DNA from: Lachnospira sp. UBA4346
Lineage (GTDB): Bacteria; Bacillota; Clostridia; Lachnospirales; Lachnospiraceae
Direction of reading: 5' to 3'
Assembly: GCA_002394205.1 (NCBI GenBank)
Contig: DGTC01000002.1
Span: forward strand, 96,774 to 160,773
DNA: 64,000 nt
Under the pieces are notes generated by a model that worked only from the letters and a program-made list of their open reading frames with translations, had not been told where the DNA came from and did not search any database. Made by a program: the position numbers and the translations under genes. Positions 7,329-18,000 of the stretch are shown here, piece after piece. Position 1 is the stretch's first letter, and every line of letters begins with the position of its first letter.

Positions 7329-8591
7329 ATGAAAGTAACATCAGTGAAGGGTACGAATGATTACCTTCCAAATGAAGTGGAGATTCGTGATTATCTTCAG
7401 AATCGAATTTTAGAGGTATATACACAGAATGGGTTTGAACATATTGTAACACCAATCTTAGAAGATATTGAGAATTTGGATAAGAGTGAAGGCGGAGAGA
7501 ACCTGAATCTGATTTTTAAGGTATTAAAAAGAGGAGATAAGTTAGACAAAGCGCTTGCATCAGGTGTTACATCTAAGAATGAAAATGCATTGGCTGATAT
7601 GGGACTTCGTTATGATTTAACACTTCCGTTGAGCAGATATTATGCAAATAACAAAGATAAGCTGACACTTCCAATGAAATGTATTCAGATGGATCGTGTA
7701 TATCGTGCAGAACGTCCACAAAAAGGCAGATTGAGAGAATTTATCCAGTGTGATATTGATATTATCGGTTCAGAATCAGCAGATTCAGAAGTAGAATTGA
7801 TTCTTACAACAACAAAAGCATTAAAGGCAATCGGTTTAAAGAACTTTAAAGTAAAGTTAAATGACAGAAGATTATTACGTGCCGTATTGACAGAAATGGG
7901 ATTTGCAGAAGCAGATCTTGACAGCGTATGTATTACATTTGATAAATTAGACAAGATTGGTATGGAAGGCGTATCAGCAGAATTAACAGAGAAGCAGTTT
8001 GATGCAGCAGCTATTGAGAAGTTCTGTGCTTTCTTAGAAAAGAAGGATTTCAGTCTGGACTCATTAAAGAACATGTTATCAGACACAACACCAATTGAAA
8101 GTCTGGAATATATTATTCAGTCTGTGAAATCTTTAACAGACGGTTCGTTTGATGTTGTCTTTGATCTTTCACTTGTACGTGGTCAGGGATATTATACAGG
8201 AACTGTATTTGAAGTAGAAAGTATTGATTTTAAGGGAGCTGTTGCCGGTGGTGGCCGTTATGACAATTTGATTGGCAAGTTCTTAAATCAGTCAATTCCG
8301 GCGGTTGGATTTTCTATTGGATTTGAGCGTATTTTCTCAATCCTTATGGAACATGGTATGGATATGCCACAGAGCAGAAAAAAGGTTGCCGTATTATATG
8401 AAGACGGAAAACTTGTAGAAGCAATCAAGGAAGCTGAAAAGATTCGTGATGCAGGCGATATTGCATCATTATATGTGAAGCCAAAGAAGACAGGAAAGTT
8501 CCTTGCGAAGTTAGAAGAACGTGGTTATTACGGATTTATCATTGCAGGACAGTCTGAAGAAGTCAGCGTATTTGGTGCAGATAAGGAGTAA
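7329..8591 (+). CDS. hisS: Histidyl-tRNA synthetase, archaeal/eukaryal-like branch
   Basis: A class II synthetase of 420 residues. Visible elements: N-terminal V-K-G-T-N-D-Y-L-P; the Y-D-L-T-L-P-L-S-R segment; motif 2 around R-A-E-R-P-Q-K-G-R-L-R-E-F; the histidine-binding R-G-Q-G-Y-Y-T-G-T-V-F-E; motif 3 A-G-G-G-R-Y-D-N-L-I then G-F-S-I-G-F-E-R; and a C-terminal anticodon-binding domain. The L-R-Y-D-L-T and Q-C-D-I-D-I-I-G segments resemble archaeal and eukaryal HisRS, whereas typical bacterial HisRS has L-R-P-E-G-T. The ATG at 7329 with an upstream GAGG gives the family N-terminus; the frame extends upstream to 7215 but those residues look untranslated. It may be a second HisRS beside a canonical one, or a paralogue; histidine-site residues are partly altered (L-D to Q-G). 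Confidence 0.85.
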   Translation: MKVTSVKGTNDYLPNEVEIRDYLQNRILEVYTQNGFEHIVTPILEDIENLDKSEGGENLNLIFKVLKRGDKLDKALASGVTSKNENALADMGLRYDLTLPLSRYYANNKDKLTLPMKCIQMDRVYRAERPQKGRLREFIQCDIDIIGSESADSEVELILTTTKALKAIGLKNFKVKLNDRRLLRAVLTEMGFAEADLDSVCITFDKLDKIGMEGVSAELTEKQFDAAAIEKFCAFLEKKDFSLDSLKNMLSDTTPIESLEYIIQSVKSLTDGSFDVVFDLSLVRGQGYYTGTVFEVESIDFKGAVAGGGRYDNLIGKFLNQSIPAVGFSIGFERIFSILMEHGMDMPQSRKKVAVLYEDGKLVEAIKEAEKIRDAGDIASLYVKPKKTGKFLAKLEERGYYGFIIAGQSEEVSVFGADKE

Positions 8592-8594
8592 AGT

Positions 8595-9095
8595 ATGGAA
8601 CTTTGGGATATTTACGATGAGAATAAGCAGGTAACCGGTCGTACGATGAAGCGTAATGACTGGATTTTAAAAGATGGAGAATATCATCTGACAGTACTTG
8701 GCGTTATTCGCAGAACAGATGGCAAATATCTGATTACAAAGCGTGTAATGACGAAGGCGTGGGCGCCGGGATGGTGGGAAGTATCCGGAGGTGCAGCACA
8801 GGCAGGAGAGACATCAAAGGAAGCGGTTATGCGTGAAGTGCTTGAAGAGACAGGTCTTGATGTACAGAAAGCAGCAGGTGGCTATCAGTTCACTTATAAG
8901 AGAGAGAATCCGGGAGAAGGCGATAATTATTTTGTAGATGTATATCGTTTTGATATGGATTTTGCAGAGTCTGATTTACATTTGCAGGTGGAAGAAACAG
9001 ATGGTTATGCACTTGCAACGAAGGAAGAAATTGCAGAATATGCAAGTCAGGGAATCTTCTTACATTACGACAGCATTAAAGAAGTATTTATTTAA
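8595..9095 (+). CDS. Nudix hydrolase
   Basis: The 166-residue protein has a perfect Nudix box from G66 to L88 (G-x5-E-x7-R-E-V-L-E-E-T-G-L), so it should be a metal-dependent pyrophosphohydrolase. The N-terminus E-L-W-D-I-Y-D-E-N and the W-x-x-S-G-G lead-in resemble the isopentenyl-diphosphate-isomerase-like branch of the superfamily, but the substrate cannot be told. It begins three bases after hisS; its AAGGAG site lies inside the end of hisS, so the two are cotranscribed and probably coupled. Confidence 0.9.
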   Translation: MELWDIYDENKQVTGRTMKRNDWILKDGEYHLTVLGVIRRTDGKYLITKRVMTKAWAPGWWEVSGGAAQAGETSKEAVMREVLEETGLDVQKAAGGYQFTYKRENPGEGDNYFVDVYRFDMDFAESDLHLQVEETDGYALATKEEIAEYASQGIFLHYDSIKEVFI

Positions 9096-9123
9096 TTGGA
9101 TTATAGAGCATTATGCAGCGGAA

Positions 9124-9163
9124 GGCAGTTTGTATGAGTTGTTTCATACAGGCTGTCTTTTTT
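9124..9163 (+). terminator. Terminator after the hisS-nudix operon
   Basis: GGCAG..GTATGA pairs with TCATAC..CTGTC across a seven-base loop and is followed by six T residues. Confidence 0.8.
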
Positions 9164-9367
9164 CATTGACACACGAATCCTGATAGGAAACATTATTGCA
9201 GGTAATTATTTGTTCTGCGGAATCCATAGAAATACTTGAATTTTATGGAGAATATAAGAAAATATAAGTACTTTTATAAAATATCTTTATAAAAGCTGTG
9301 GCATAAAGAAAATTAGTATGATATACTTGTTCTATACAATCAACGTGATTAGATATAGGAGGAGTTT

Positions 9368-11008
9368 ATGTGGTTAGCTGACTTAGGAAATGGAGAATAC
9401 CGGAATCCGATATTATATGCAGATTATTCAGATCCGGATGCGATTCGTGTGGGAGAAGATTATTTCTGTATTGCATCAAGTTTTAGCAATGCACCGGCAT
9501 TGCCGATTTTACATTCAAAGGATTTGGTTAACTGGAAAGTTGTGAATTATGTATTAAAGAAAGTACCGGAGTTTCGTTATCGTAATCCGATTCATGGCTG
9601 TGGCGTGTGGGCACCGGCAATTCGTTATCATGAAGGAACGTACTATGTATGCTTTCCAATGCCGGATGAAGGAATTTATATGTCTACGACGACAGATCCG
9701 TTTGGAGAATGGAGTGAACCTGTGAATATCAGACCGGGGGCAGGCTGGATTGATCCGTGTCCATTTTGGGATGAGGACGGAAAAGCATATCTCGTAGCAG
9801 GTGTTGCAAAGAGCAGAATCGGCTATAAGAGCGTATTGCATATGGTTGAAATGCAGCCGGACGGTATGGGACTAATCGGTGAAGAAGTTACAATTTTTGA
9901 TGGAAATGAAAACGATCAGGTAACGATTGAAGGTCCTAAGATGTATAAAAGGAACGGCTATTATTATATTTTTGCTCCGGCAGGTGGTGTTAAGACAGGC
10001 TGGCAGACAGTTCTTCGTTCGAAGAATGTGTTCGGGCCGTATGAGTATAAAGTTGTTATGCGACAGGGAGATTCGTTGGTAAATGGTCCGCATCAGGGAG
10101 CCTGGGTAGATACGGTGACCGGAGAAGACTGGTTTCTGCATTTTCAGGATGTATATGCAGCCGGAAGAATTATGCATCTGCAGCCGATGCACTGGGAAAA
10201 TGACTGGCCGATTATCGGCGTGAATAAGTCGGGAAATGATTATGGAGAGCCGGTGGAGAAATATTGTAAGCCAAATATCGGAAAGAGTGCACAGGAGCTG
10301 GCAGATCAGAGCCAATATCCAATCTGTGAACCGGATACAGATGATGAATTTGATACAGACACTTTGGGAATGCAGTGGCAGTGGAATTCGAATCCGGAGG
10401 AGGATTGGTATGCATTGAATCCGCAGAAGTCAGAGATTACACTGCATGCGGTGAACGCAGCTGCACATCGGCCGGTTAGCGATTATCGAAATCTGCTGCT
10501 TCAGAAGTGGCCGGCACCGGAATTTAGCTGTATAACGAAGATGGATTTCTCACAGATGAAAGAAGGAGAACATGCCGGAATCGTTTCACTTGGTGTTATT
10601 TATGGCGCACTTGCAATTCGTCTTCATCAGGGTTCTTATCAGTTAGAGAAGATTACAGGGGAGCAGGAGTTTGACTGTGACGTACCATATACGGATGAAC
10701 AGGTCGAAGTAATTGCTCATTTAGATGAACAGATGGCTGCGAATAAGCAGGTATATTTTAAATATCAGGTAAAGCGCACGGGGTATGAAAATCACAAGGA
10801 AATGGATGTATCTGTTACGCATATACCACAGGAAGAGATTACATTTGCAATCAGCTATAATGGTACAGATTATGATAATATTTTCACAATCAAGGCAAAG
10901 GCAGGACGTTGGGTAGGTGTCAAGAACGGAATATTTATATCTCATAAGAGTGATTCTGTAAATAAAGAGCTAGGTGCTGTTTCAGTAGATTATGTAAGAT
11001 ATCAGTAA
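9368..11008 (+). CDS. Glycoside hydrolase family 43 enzyme (beta-xylosidase / arabinofuranosidase type)
   Basis: The 546-residue, leaderless (cytoplasmic) enzyme has an N-terminal five-bladed beta-propeller of GH43 and a C-terminal beta-sandwich of the beta-xylosidase C-terminal type (about 330-546). The family triad is visible: general base D22 in S-D-P-D-A-I, pKa modulator D129 in W-I-D-P, and general acid E188 in T-I-E-G-P. No signal peptide implies that it acts on imported oligosaccharides. AGGAGG precedes the ATG. It sits alone, without transporter or regulator genes, which is unusual for a hemicellulose enzyme. Family certain; xylose versus arabinose specificity not determined. Confidence 0.92.
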   Translation: MWLADLGNGEYRNPILYADYSDPDAIRVGEDYFCIASSFSNAPALPILHSKDLVNWKVVNYVLKKVPEFRYRNPIHGCGVWAPAIRYHEGTYYVCFPMPDEGIYMSTTTDPFGEWSEPVNIRPGAGWIDPCPFWDEDGKAYLVAGVAKSRIGYKSVLHMVEMQPDGMGLIGEEVTIFDGNENDQVTIEGPKMYKRNGYYYIFAPAGGVKTGWQTVLRSKNVFGPYEYKVVMRQGDSLVNGPHQGAWVDTVTGEDWFLHFQDVYAAGRIMHLQPMHWENDWPIIGVNKSGNDYGEPVEKYCKPNIGKSAQELADQSQYPICEPDTDDEFDTDTLGMQWQWNSNPEEDWYALNPQKSEITLHAVNAAAHRPVSDYRNLLLQKWPAPEFSCITKMDFSQMKEGEHAGIVSLGVIYGALAIRLHQGSYQLEKITGEQEFDCDVPYTDEQVEVIAHLDEQMAANKQVYFKYQVKRTGYENHKEMDVSVTHIPQEEITFAISYNGTDYDNIFTIKAKAGRWVGVKNGIFISHKSDSVNKELGAVSVDYVRYQ

Positions 11009-11031
11009 AAAATAAGCAATATTAAAAATAA

Positions 11032-11071
11032 AAAATGCCATATCGGAATGTTGTGTTTCGATATGGCATTT
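11032..11071. terminator. Bidirectional terminator between converging genes
   Basis: AAATGCCATATCG pairs with CGATATGGCATTT; A-rich on the left and T-rich on the right, so it can serve both the GH43 gene and the minus-strand gene at 11109. Confidence 0.85.
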
Positions 11072-11108
11072 ATACATTTTTACATAGTTTATTACAAGTA
11101 AATGGAAA

Positions 11109-11591
11109 TTATTGGATGCGGCATTTATTTAGTGCTTCATCAATTGCATTTAGGATTCTTGTTGATGTATACTTATTATCAGCAGAGTAAGAGATGTTTT
11201 GAACACTGCCATTGGCAATTACATTTGTTGCTAATTCAGAAAATACTGATTCTAACATAGGATACATGGTTGTAACGGAATCGGATAAATGTACCATTTG
11301 AATATCGTTGATGTGATTTTCATCGACGGTTACTTCAATATCAATTGGTGTTCCGTTGAGCGTTAGAGAAGAGGTATATACGCCGGGAACATATGTAGAA
11401 GATACAGAAGCATTTGTGTGAAGATCCTGATGCGTCTGGATAGAAGTTAGTTTGGAGGTGGCTTCGGCTATGCTGTCTTTGTTTAAAGTAAGAATTGCAA
11501 TGATAAGAAGCAGAATACCGATACCGATGGCGACAGCACACAGAATCAGACGTTTCATGGGAATAACAACAATTTTGGTAGGTGAGTTCAT
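11109..11591 (-). CDS. Small membrane-anchored protein with FMN-binding-like domain
   Basis: Predicted 160 residues: a short basic N-terminus, one hydrophobic segment (I-L-C-A-V-A-I-G-I-G-I-L-L-L-I-I-A-I-L), a polar linker, then a domain starting Y-V-P-G-V-Y-T-S-S-L and ending Y-T-S-T-R-I-L-N-A-I-D-E-A-L that resembles the FMN-binding domain of RnfG/NqrC-type proteins. The usual flavin attachment motif (S-G-A-T-x-T-S) is reduced to S-A-D-N-K-Y-T-S, so covalent flavin is doubtful. An ATG at 11615 is possible, but the GAAAGGA site places the start at 11591. The domain would lie outside the membrane. Divergent from addB; no Rnf genes nearby. Confidence 0.6.
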   Translation of the reverse strand: MNSPTKIVVIPMKRLILCAVAIGIGILLLIIAILTLNKDSIAEATSKLTSIQTHQDLHTNASVSSTYVPGVYTSSLTLNGTPIDIEVTVDENHINDIQMVHLSDSVTTMYPMLESVFSELATNVIANGSVQNISYSADNKYTSTRILNAIDEALNKCRIQ

Positions 11592-11712
11592 ATATAGATC
11601 CTTTCTCAATGACATATGATGTTGTTATTAAAATATGCGATATATGAGTGATATATGAGAAAAGATTTTGAACGAATAAAAAGAACAGGCATGGATAGAG
11701 GGGAGCGTATTT

Positions 11713-14700
11713 ATGGCATTACAATATGTATATGGTAGTTCCGGATTTGGAAAATCTACTTATATATATCAGGAAATAATACAGGAATCAATGAAGTATC
11801 CGGAAAAGAATTATATTATTGTTGTACCGGAACAGTATACGATGGAGACACAGAAAAAACTCGTTATGTCACATCCCAATAAAGGAATTTTGAATATTGA
11901 TGTTGTGAGTTTTGAGCGGCTTGCATACAAGGTGTTTGAAGAAGTTGGCGGAGAAAATCGTGCAGTGTTAGATGATATGGGAAAGAATCTGATTCTTCGC
12001 AATGTATTAGAGCATCAGAAGAAGCATCTTACATATTTTGGAAAAAGTATTCAAAAGACAGGCTTTGTTACGGAATTGAAGTCTGTTATTTCGGAGCTTT
12101 TACAATATGATATTTGGCCACAACAGTTAATGCAGATAGAAAAAGATACGACAAACAGACAATTGCAGGCAAAGTTGGCGGATATCAGTCTGGTATATGA
12201 ACAATTTAAAGGGTATTTACAGGATCATTATATTACAACGGAAGAGATTTTGGATGTTTTATGCAGCGTAATTACAAAGTCAGAACGCATCAAGAATAGT
12301 GAGATTGTTTTTGACGGATTTACGGGATTTACGCCGATACAGTATAAGCTATTGCGTTTATTGCTGACATTGTGTCAGAAGGTATCTGTGTCGGTTACAA
12401 TGGATGCTGCGGAACGTGCAAATGTCAGAGAGGGAATACAAAATCTTTTTTTTATGAGTAAAGACATGGTCTATCAGCTCAATCAGATTTGTGATGAAGA
12501 ACGGATTGCAATTTTACAACCGATTGTATTAAAGGATGATACACATACACGATTTACTGATTCTAAGGAGTTGGCATTTTTAGAGAAGAATCTGTTTCGA
12601 TATAATCACAAACGGTATACGCAGTCAGTAGAGCATATTCATTTATTTGCAGGAACGAATCCGAAAGAAGAGATTCAGTATGCAGTTGCGACGATTTTAC
12701 GGCTGACGAGACAGGAGGGGTATCGTTATAGAGATATAGCGATTGTAACCGGAGATTTACAGCAGTATGGTATCTTAGCAGGCAATATTTTAGAACAGAA
12801 TCAGATTCCGTATTTCTTAGATTATAAGCGTTCTGTGACGGATAATCCTTTTGTGGAAATGCTGCGCAGTGCAATAGAAGTCGTAGAAAAAGGCTACACA
12901 TACGATACGGTATTTCGGTATCTGAAGACAGGATTGAGTGGCATTGCAAGAGATGAAATTGATATGCTTGAAAATTACTGTCTTGCAGTCGGAATCCGTG
13001 GAAGAAAGGCTTGGCATGAGCCGTGGAAAAAGAAGAGCAGACGAAGAGCAGATGCGTATGATTATGTGCGTTTAGAGGAAATGCGCAGCAAGATTGTAAG
13101 GGATTTTGCAGAGTTAGATGACGTATTGCGTGATACAAATGCAACGGTTCGTGATTATGTTGGAGCATTATATCATTTTATCATACAGATTCAGGGACAG
13201 AAACGATTAGAATATTTGAAAAATCGTACGGATACAGGCAGGGAATATGAACAGTTGTATAAAAAGGTCATTGATTTATTTGATAAAATCGTTGAACTTT
13301 TAGGTACGGAGCAGGTATCGGTAAAAGAATTTGCAAAAATTTTAGATGCCGGCTTTGAAGAGATGAAAGTGGGATTAATTCCGCCGACAAAAGACTGTGT
13401 GGTTGTAGGTGATATTGAACGAACCCGTCTAGATAATATACAGATATTGTTCTTTATTGGGGTAAATGATGGGATTGTGCCGAAACGAAGTGAGAATAAA
13501 GGCTTGTTATCGGAGACAGACCGCAGTGAATTAGAGCAGATGGAGGTGACATTATCGCCGACGGCAAGAGAACGTGCATTTGTACAGAAGTTCTATTTAT
13601 ATCTGATTCTGACGAAAGCATCTAAGGAATTGTATATTTCATATGCCAAAAAAGACAGTTCCGGAAAAGCACTGCTGCCTTCCTATCTTTTACGAAATTT
13701 AAAAGTAATGTATCCGAAATTGACAGTAACGGATTCGGAACAGCAGTTGGCACACAAGATGTTGCAGATTCCGAAAACGGAATTAGAATGGTCAGAAGAA
13801 AGCTATATGAAGACGTTGGGGGACTATATTGTTCATCAGATGTATGGAGATACTGTTGAGGGAAGTGTTTCTGCATTTGAGAAATTTTCAATGTGTCAGT
13901 TTGCGTATTTCTTACAATACGGTCTTCACATTGAAGAACGGGAAGAACATACATTTCAGATGAATGATTTCGGTACGATTCTGCATGCAGTCATTGAGCA
14001 GGTATCAAAGACGTTACAAAATGAGAAGAAATCTTTTTCACTGCTGACACAAGAGGAACGTCATCAGTTGGTAGAAGATAGTATTGTGGCAATTACGGAA
14101 GTATATGGAAATACCATTCTTAAAGATTCCAGCCGCAATGAGTATCTGATTCGTCGAATGACAGAACTTGCAGACAGAACGATTTGGGCAATTGGCAGGC
14201 AGTTAGAATGTGGAACGTTTCATCCGGATGCATATGAAATGAAGTTTGTGCTGGATGATGAAGTGGTAGAACAGAAGAAAAAGCTGGAAATGCGTGGTAA
14301 AATTGACCGAATTGATATTTGTGAAGATGAAAATAACATCTATGTTCGTATCGTTGATTATAAATCAGGAACGTCAGATTTTAATCTGTTACAGACTTAT
14401 TATGGGTTGAAATTACAGTTAATTCTGTATATGAAGGCGGCAAAACACATTGAGCAGTTAAGAAATTCAGATAGCAATAAAAAAATTGTTCCGGCAGGAA
14501 TGTTGTATTTTAATATTGATAATCCGATTATTGATTTGGGAAAAGATGCATCGAACCTCCTCAAGCTAGAAGAAGCGGCACAAAAAGAAAAAATAGAAGA
14601 ACGTATTCAAGACTCATTGGCGATGAAAGGCGTTGTGAGTGATGACATTGCGGTAATTCGAAAAATGGATGATTTTGAATCGGGAAAATCTCATAATATA

Positions 14701-15045
14701 CCGGTTACATTAAAAAAGAATGGAGAAGAATTAGATGAACGCGGCAGCCGGACAATCAGTGCTGCACAGTTTGATATTCTAGAAGACTATGTTACAAAAT
14801 TATCAAATGATATTGCAAAGAATATTTTCCATGGGAAAATTGCAGTCAATCCATTCAGACAGGGAAACAGAAGTGGCTGTGATTACTGTCCGTTTCATGC
14901 AGTGTGCGGATTCTCACCGGATTTGAACAGGGGCGAATATCGTACGTTAAAGAAGATGGACACAGAAGAATTATGGGAGAAAATGAAAAAGGAGGACGGC
15001 AGTCATGGAGACGAGATGGACGCCACAACAACAGAAAGCAATTAG
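11713..15045 (+). CDS. addB: ATP-dependent helicase/nuclease subunit B (AddB/RexB)
   Basis: Large subunit of the AddAB double-strand-break end resection complex, the Gram-positive counterpart of RecBCD. The 1110-residue protein has a Walker A motif at residues 8-16 (G-S-S-G-F-G-K-S-T), a C-terminal RecB-type nuclease (G-K-I-D-R-I-D and V-D-Y-K-S-G) and the four cysteines of the iron-sulphur staple: C728 and C1056, C1059, C1065. Length is typical. Its last 41 bases overlap the start of addA, implying a coupled operon. No dedicated promoter is obvious in the 121-base gap shared with the divergent small membrane gene. Confidence 0.97.
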   Translation: MALQYVYGSSGFGKSTYIYQEIIQESMKYPEKNYIIVVPEQYTMETQKKLVMSHPNKGILNIDVVSFERLAYKVFEEVGGENRAVLDDMGKNLILRNVLEHQKKHLTYFGKSIQKTGFVTELKSVISELLQYDIWPQQLMQIEKDTTNRQLQAKLADISLVYEQFKGYLQDHYITTEEILDVLCSVITKSERIKNSEIVFDGFTGFTPIQYKLLRLLLTLCQKVSVSVTMDAAERANVREGIQNLFFMSKDMVYQLNQICDEERIAILQPIVLKDDTHTRFTDSKELAFLEKNLFRYNHKRYTQSVEHIHLFAGTNPKEEIQYAVATILRLTRQEGYRYRDIAIVTGDLQQYGILAGNILEQNQIPYFLDYKRSVTDNPFVEMLRSAIEVVEKGYTYDTVFRYLKTGLSGIARDEIDMLENYCLAVGIRGRKAWHEPWKKKSRRRADAYDYVRLEEMRSKIVRDFAELDDVLRDTNATVRDYVGALYHFIIQIQGQKRLEYLKNRTDTGREYEQLYKKVIDLFDKIVELLGTEQVSVKEFAKILDAGFEEMKVGLIPPTKDCVVVGDIERTRLDNIQILFFIGVNDGIVPKRSENKGLLSETDRSELEQMEVTLSPTARERAFVQKFYLYLILTKASKELYISYAKKDSSGKALLPSYLLRNLKVMYPKLTVTDSEQQLAHKMLQIPKTELEWSEESYMKTLGDYIVHQMYGDTVEGSVSAFEKFSMCQFAYFLQYGLHIEEREEHTFQMNDFGTILHAVIEQVSKTLQNEKKSFSLLTQEERHQLVEDSIVAITEVYGNTILKDSSRNEYLIRRMTELADRTIWAIGRQLECGTFHPDAYEMKFVLDDEVVEQKKKLEMRGKIDRIDICEDENNIYVRIVDYKSGTSDFNLLQTYYGLKLQLILYMKAAKHIEQLRNSDSNKKIVPAGMLYFNIDNPIIDLGKDASNLLKLEEAAQKEKIEERIQDSLAMKGVVSDDIAVIRKMDDFESGKSHNIPVTLKKNGEELDERGSRTISAAQFDILEDYVTKLSNDIAKNIFHGKIAVNPFRQGNRSGCDYCPFHAVCGFSPDLNRGEYRTLKKMDTEELWEKMKKEDGSHGDEMDATTTESN

Positions 15046-18000
15046 TCGGGATGGCAGAAATATTTTGGTATCGGCAGCAGCAGGCTCTGGTAAGACTGCG
15101 GTATTGGTAGAACGAATTTTTCAAAAAATTGCAGGTGAAAATGGAACAGATATTGATAAACTGGTGGTTGTAACGTTTACAAAGGCGGCAGCAGCAGAGA
15201 TGAAGCAGAGAATCCGGGATGCGATTGATGCCAGATTAGAAACAGAGCCGGATAATATTCGTCTGCAAAAACAGCTTACTCTTGTTCAGAATGCACAGAT
15301 TACAACAATTGACAGTTTTTGTCTGAATATTATTCGCAATTATTTTACGGAAATTGATTTAGATCCCGGATTTCGGACCGCAGATGAAGGAGAGATGAAA
15401 CTGCTTGAGCACGACGTAATGGAAGAAATGCTCGAAGATTATTATTCGGAGGATCGTGAGGAATTTACCAAGTTTGTAGAAGGGTATGGAACAGGAAAAA
15501 ATGATGAAAAAATCGAAGAAATTATTTTGAAACTGTATCATTTTGCGAGAAGCTATCCATGGCCGGAAGAATGGTATGATTCTTGCGTTCAGATGTATGA
15601 TATTGCAGATGAAGATGCATTTGAAAAGAATACGGCAATGCGGTATTTAACGGATTATGTAGCACGCAGACTGACGGACTTTGACAAAGAATATACAATA
15701 TTAGAAGAAATCTGTTCACAGGCAGACGGACCACAGATGTATCTGGCGGCGATTCAGTCCGATCATATGGGGATGCATATGATTCAGAACGCAGCCAATT
15801 TTGCAGAAATGTCACGTCTGGTACAGCTTTTATCTTTTGATGCGTTAGGCAGAAAGAAGTTAAATGAGGTATCGGAGGATAAGAAAGCGTATGTAAAAGC
15901 ATGCAGAGATAACTATAAGGATTTTGTTAATAAGACATTAAAAACAAAGATATTCTCAAAAGATGTGGAAGAAATATTAAGAGATATTCACCAGAACAAG
16001 GCGGCGGTCGCAGTTATGGTAGAACTTGCAAGAGATTTTACAGCACGTATGCAAAAGGAGAAAAAGGAACGAAATATTATTGATTTTAATGATATGGAAC
16101 ATATGGCATTAAATATTCTGGTGCATCGTGAAAATGGTAAAAGCAGTTATACAGAAGTGGCAGATATATTAAGTGCATTTTATGAAGAGATTCTGATAGA
16201 TGAGTATCAGGACAGTAATATGCTGCAGGAAGAGATTCTGACGGCTGTTTCAAAGGGAAAATATGATGCTGCAAAGAATAATATCTATATGGTAGGCGAT
16301 GTGAAGCAGAGTATTTACCGTTTCCGTATGGCAGCACCAGAGTTGTTTATGGAAAAATATAACAGCTATACACCAGAGGAGAGTGCTGCCGAAAAGATTG
16401 AGTTACAGAAGAATTTCCGAAGCCGAAAAAATGTGTTAGATACCGTAAATGATGTATTTGCCGGTGCAATGAATGAAGAATATACAGGAATTACATATGA
16501 TGAAAAAGCACAGTTGAATGTTGGATTTGACTATGAACAGTTAGAAACATCGGAAGTAAAGGAAGCCGGCATTACGTTTGGAACGGAAGAAGAACGTGCA
16601 ACAGAAGTACTATTTGTAATGTCGCAAAAAGATGTGACGGATGAAGAATTTGCTGCAGATGAAGAGAAAGAACAGGATGCATCAGAAAAGGTGAGAGGTA
16701 CGATTACACCGGCACAGTCACCGAAAGAGTTACAGGCGATGGCGATTGCACATAAGATAAAGAAACTGATGCAGGGAAAAGATGGAAAGCCATATCTGGT
16801 CTATGATAAAAAGAGTCCGCTTGGGTATCGTAAGATTCGATACAGTGATATTGTGATTTTGTTAAGAACGGTAACAGGCTGGGCAGACACATTTGTTGAT
16901 GTACTGATGAATCAGGATATTCCGGCATATTCTGATGCTTCGACCGGATATTTTAATGTGCGGGAAATTAAGTTATTGCTGAGTTATCTGACAGTGATTG
17001 ATAATCCATTGCAGGATATACCGATGGCGGCTGTATTGCTGTCTTATTTCGGGCGACTGGATACGCAGGAGCTGGCAATGCTTCGTATGTGTAATCGCAG
17101 GAAAAACTTATGGGAAACAATACAGTACATTTATGAATTGAAAAATAAAAATACAAAACAGGAGTTGGCAGACAATAAAAGTGATGAAAGTAATATAGAT
17201 AATATCATACAAAATGCTGATACAGAATCGGAGCATACCGATAATCCGCAGGAAAAAGCAGAATATGATGATACACAGGTAGAGCAGGTTCTTGCAAATG
17301 AAGAACTGTGTCGAAAATTGAATCAGCTTGTAGAAAAATTAACATTCTATCGGGATAAGGCAGAGATTCTTTCGATTTATAATTTGATTTGGGAAGTGGT
17401 TTATCAGACCGGTTATTATGATTATGTTGGTACGATGCCGGCAGGAGCAACCAGACAGGCGAATGTCGACTTGCTGTTAGAGCGTGCTTCTGCATATGAA
17501 AAGACAAGTTACAGCGGACTGTTTAATTTTCTAAGATATATTGAGCGTATGCAGAAGTTTGATGTGGATTTTGCGGAAGCAACACTGCTAGGGGAAAATG
17601 AGAATCTTGTGCGTGTGATGAGTATTCATAAGAGTAAAGGATTGGAATTTCCGGTTGTATTTGTTGCAGGTATGGATAAGAAAATTAATCTGTCAGATGC
17701 AGGTGGTGATGTGATTATAGATAAAGATTTAGGTATCGGAACCAATGCCATTTATATGGATAAACGTATTAAGACACCGACCTGTATTAAGGCAGCAGTT
17801 GGAGCGAGAATCGCACAGGAGAGCATCAGTGAAGAATTACGTGTACTATATGTAGCAATGACGCGTGCAAGAGAAAAGCTGATTATGGTTGGATGTATTC
17901 CGGAGAAGTCAGAGGAGAAGCAGCGTCAGAACTGGCAGGATAAATCTGTACATATTCAGACAACAGGAACGCTTACATATTCAGATATTGCAACCTGTGG

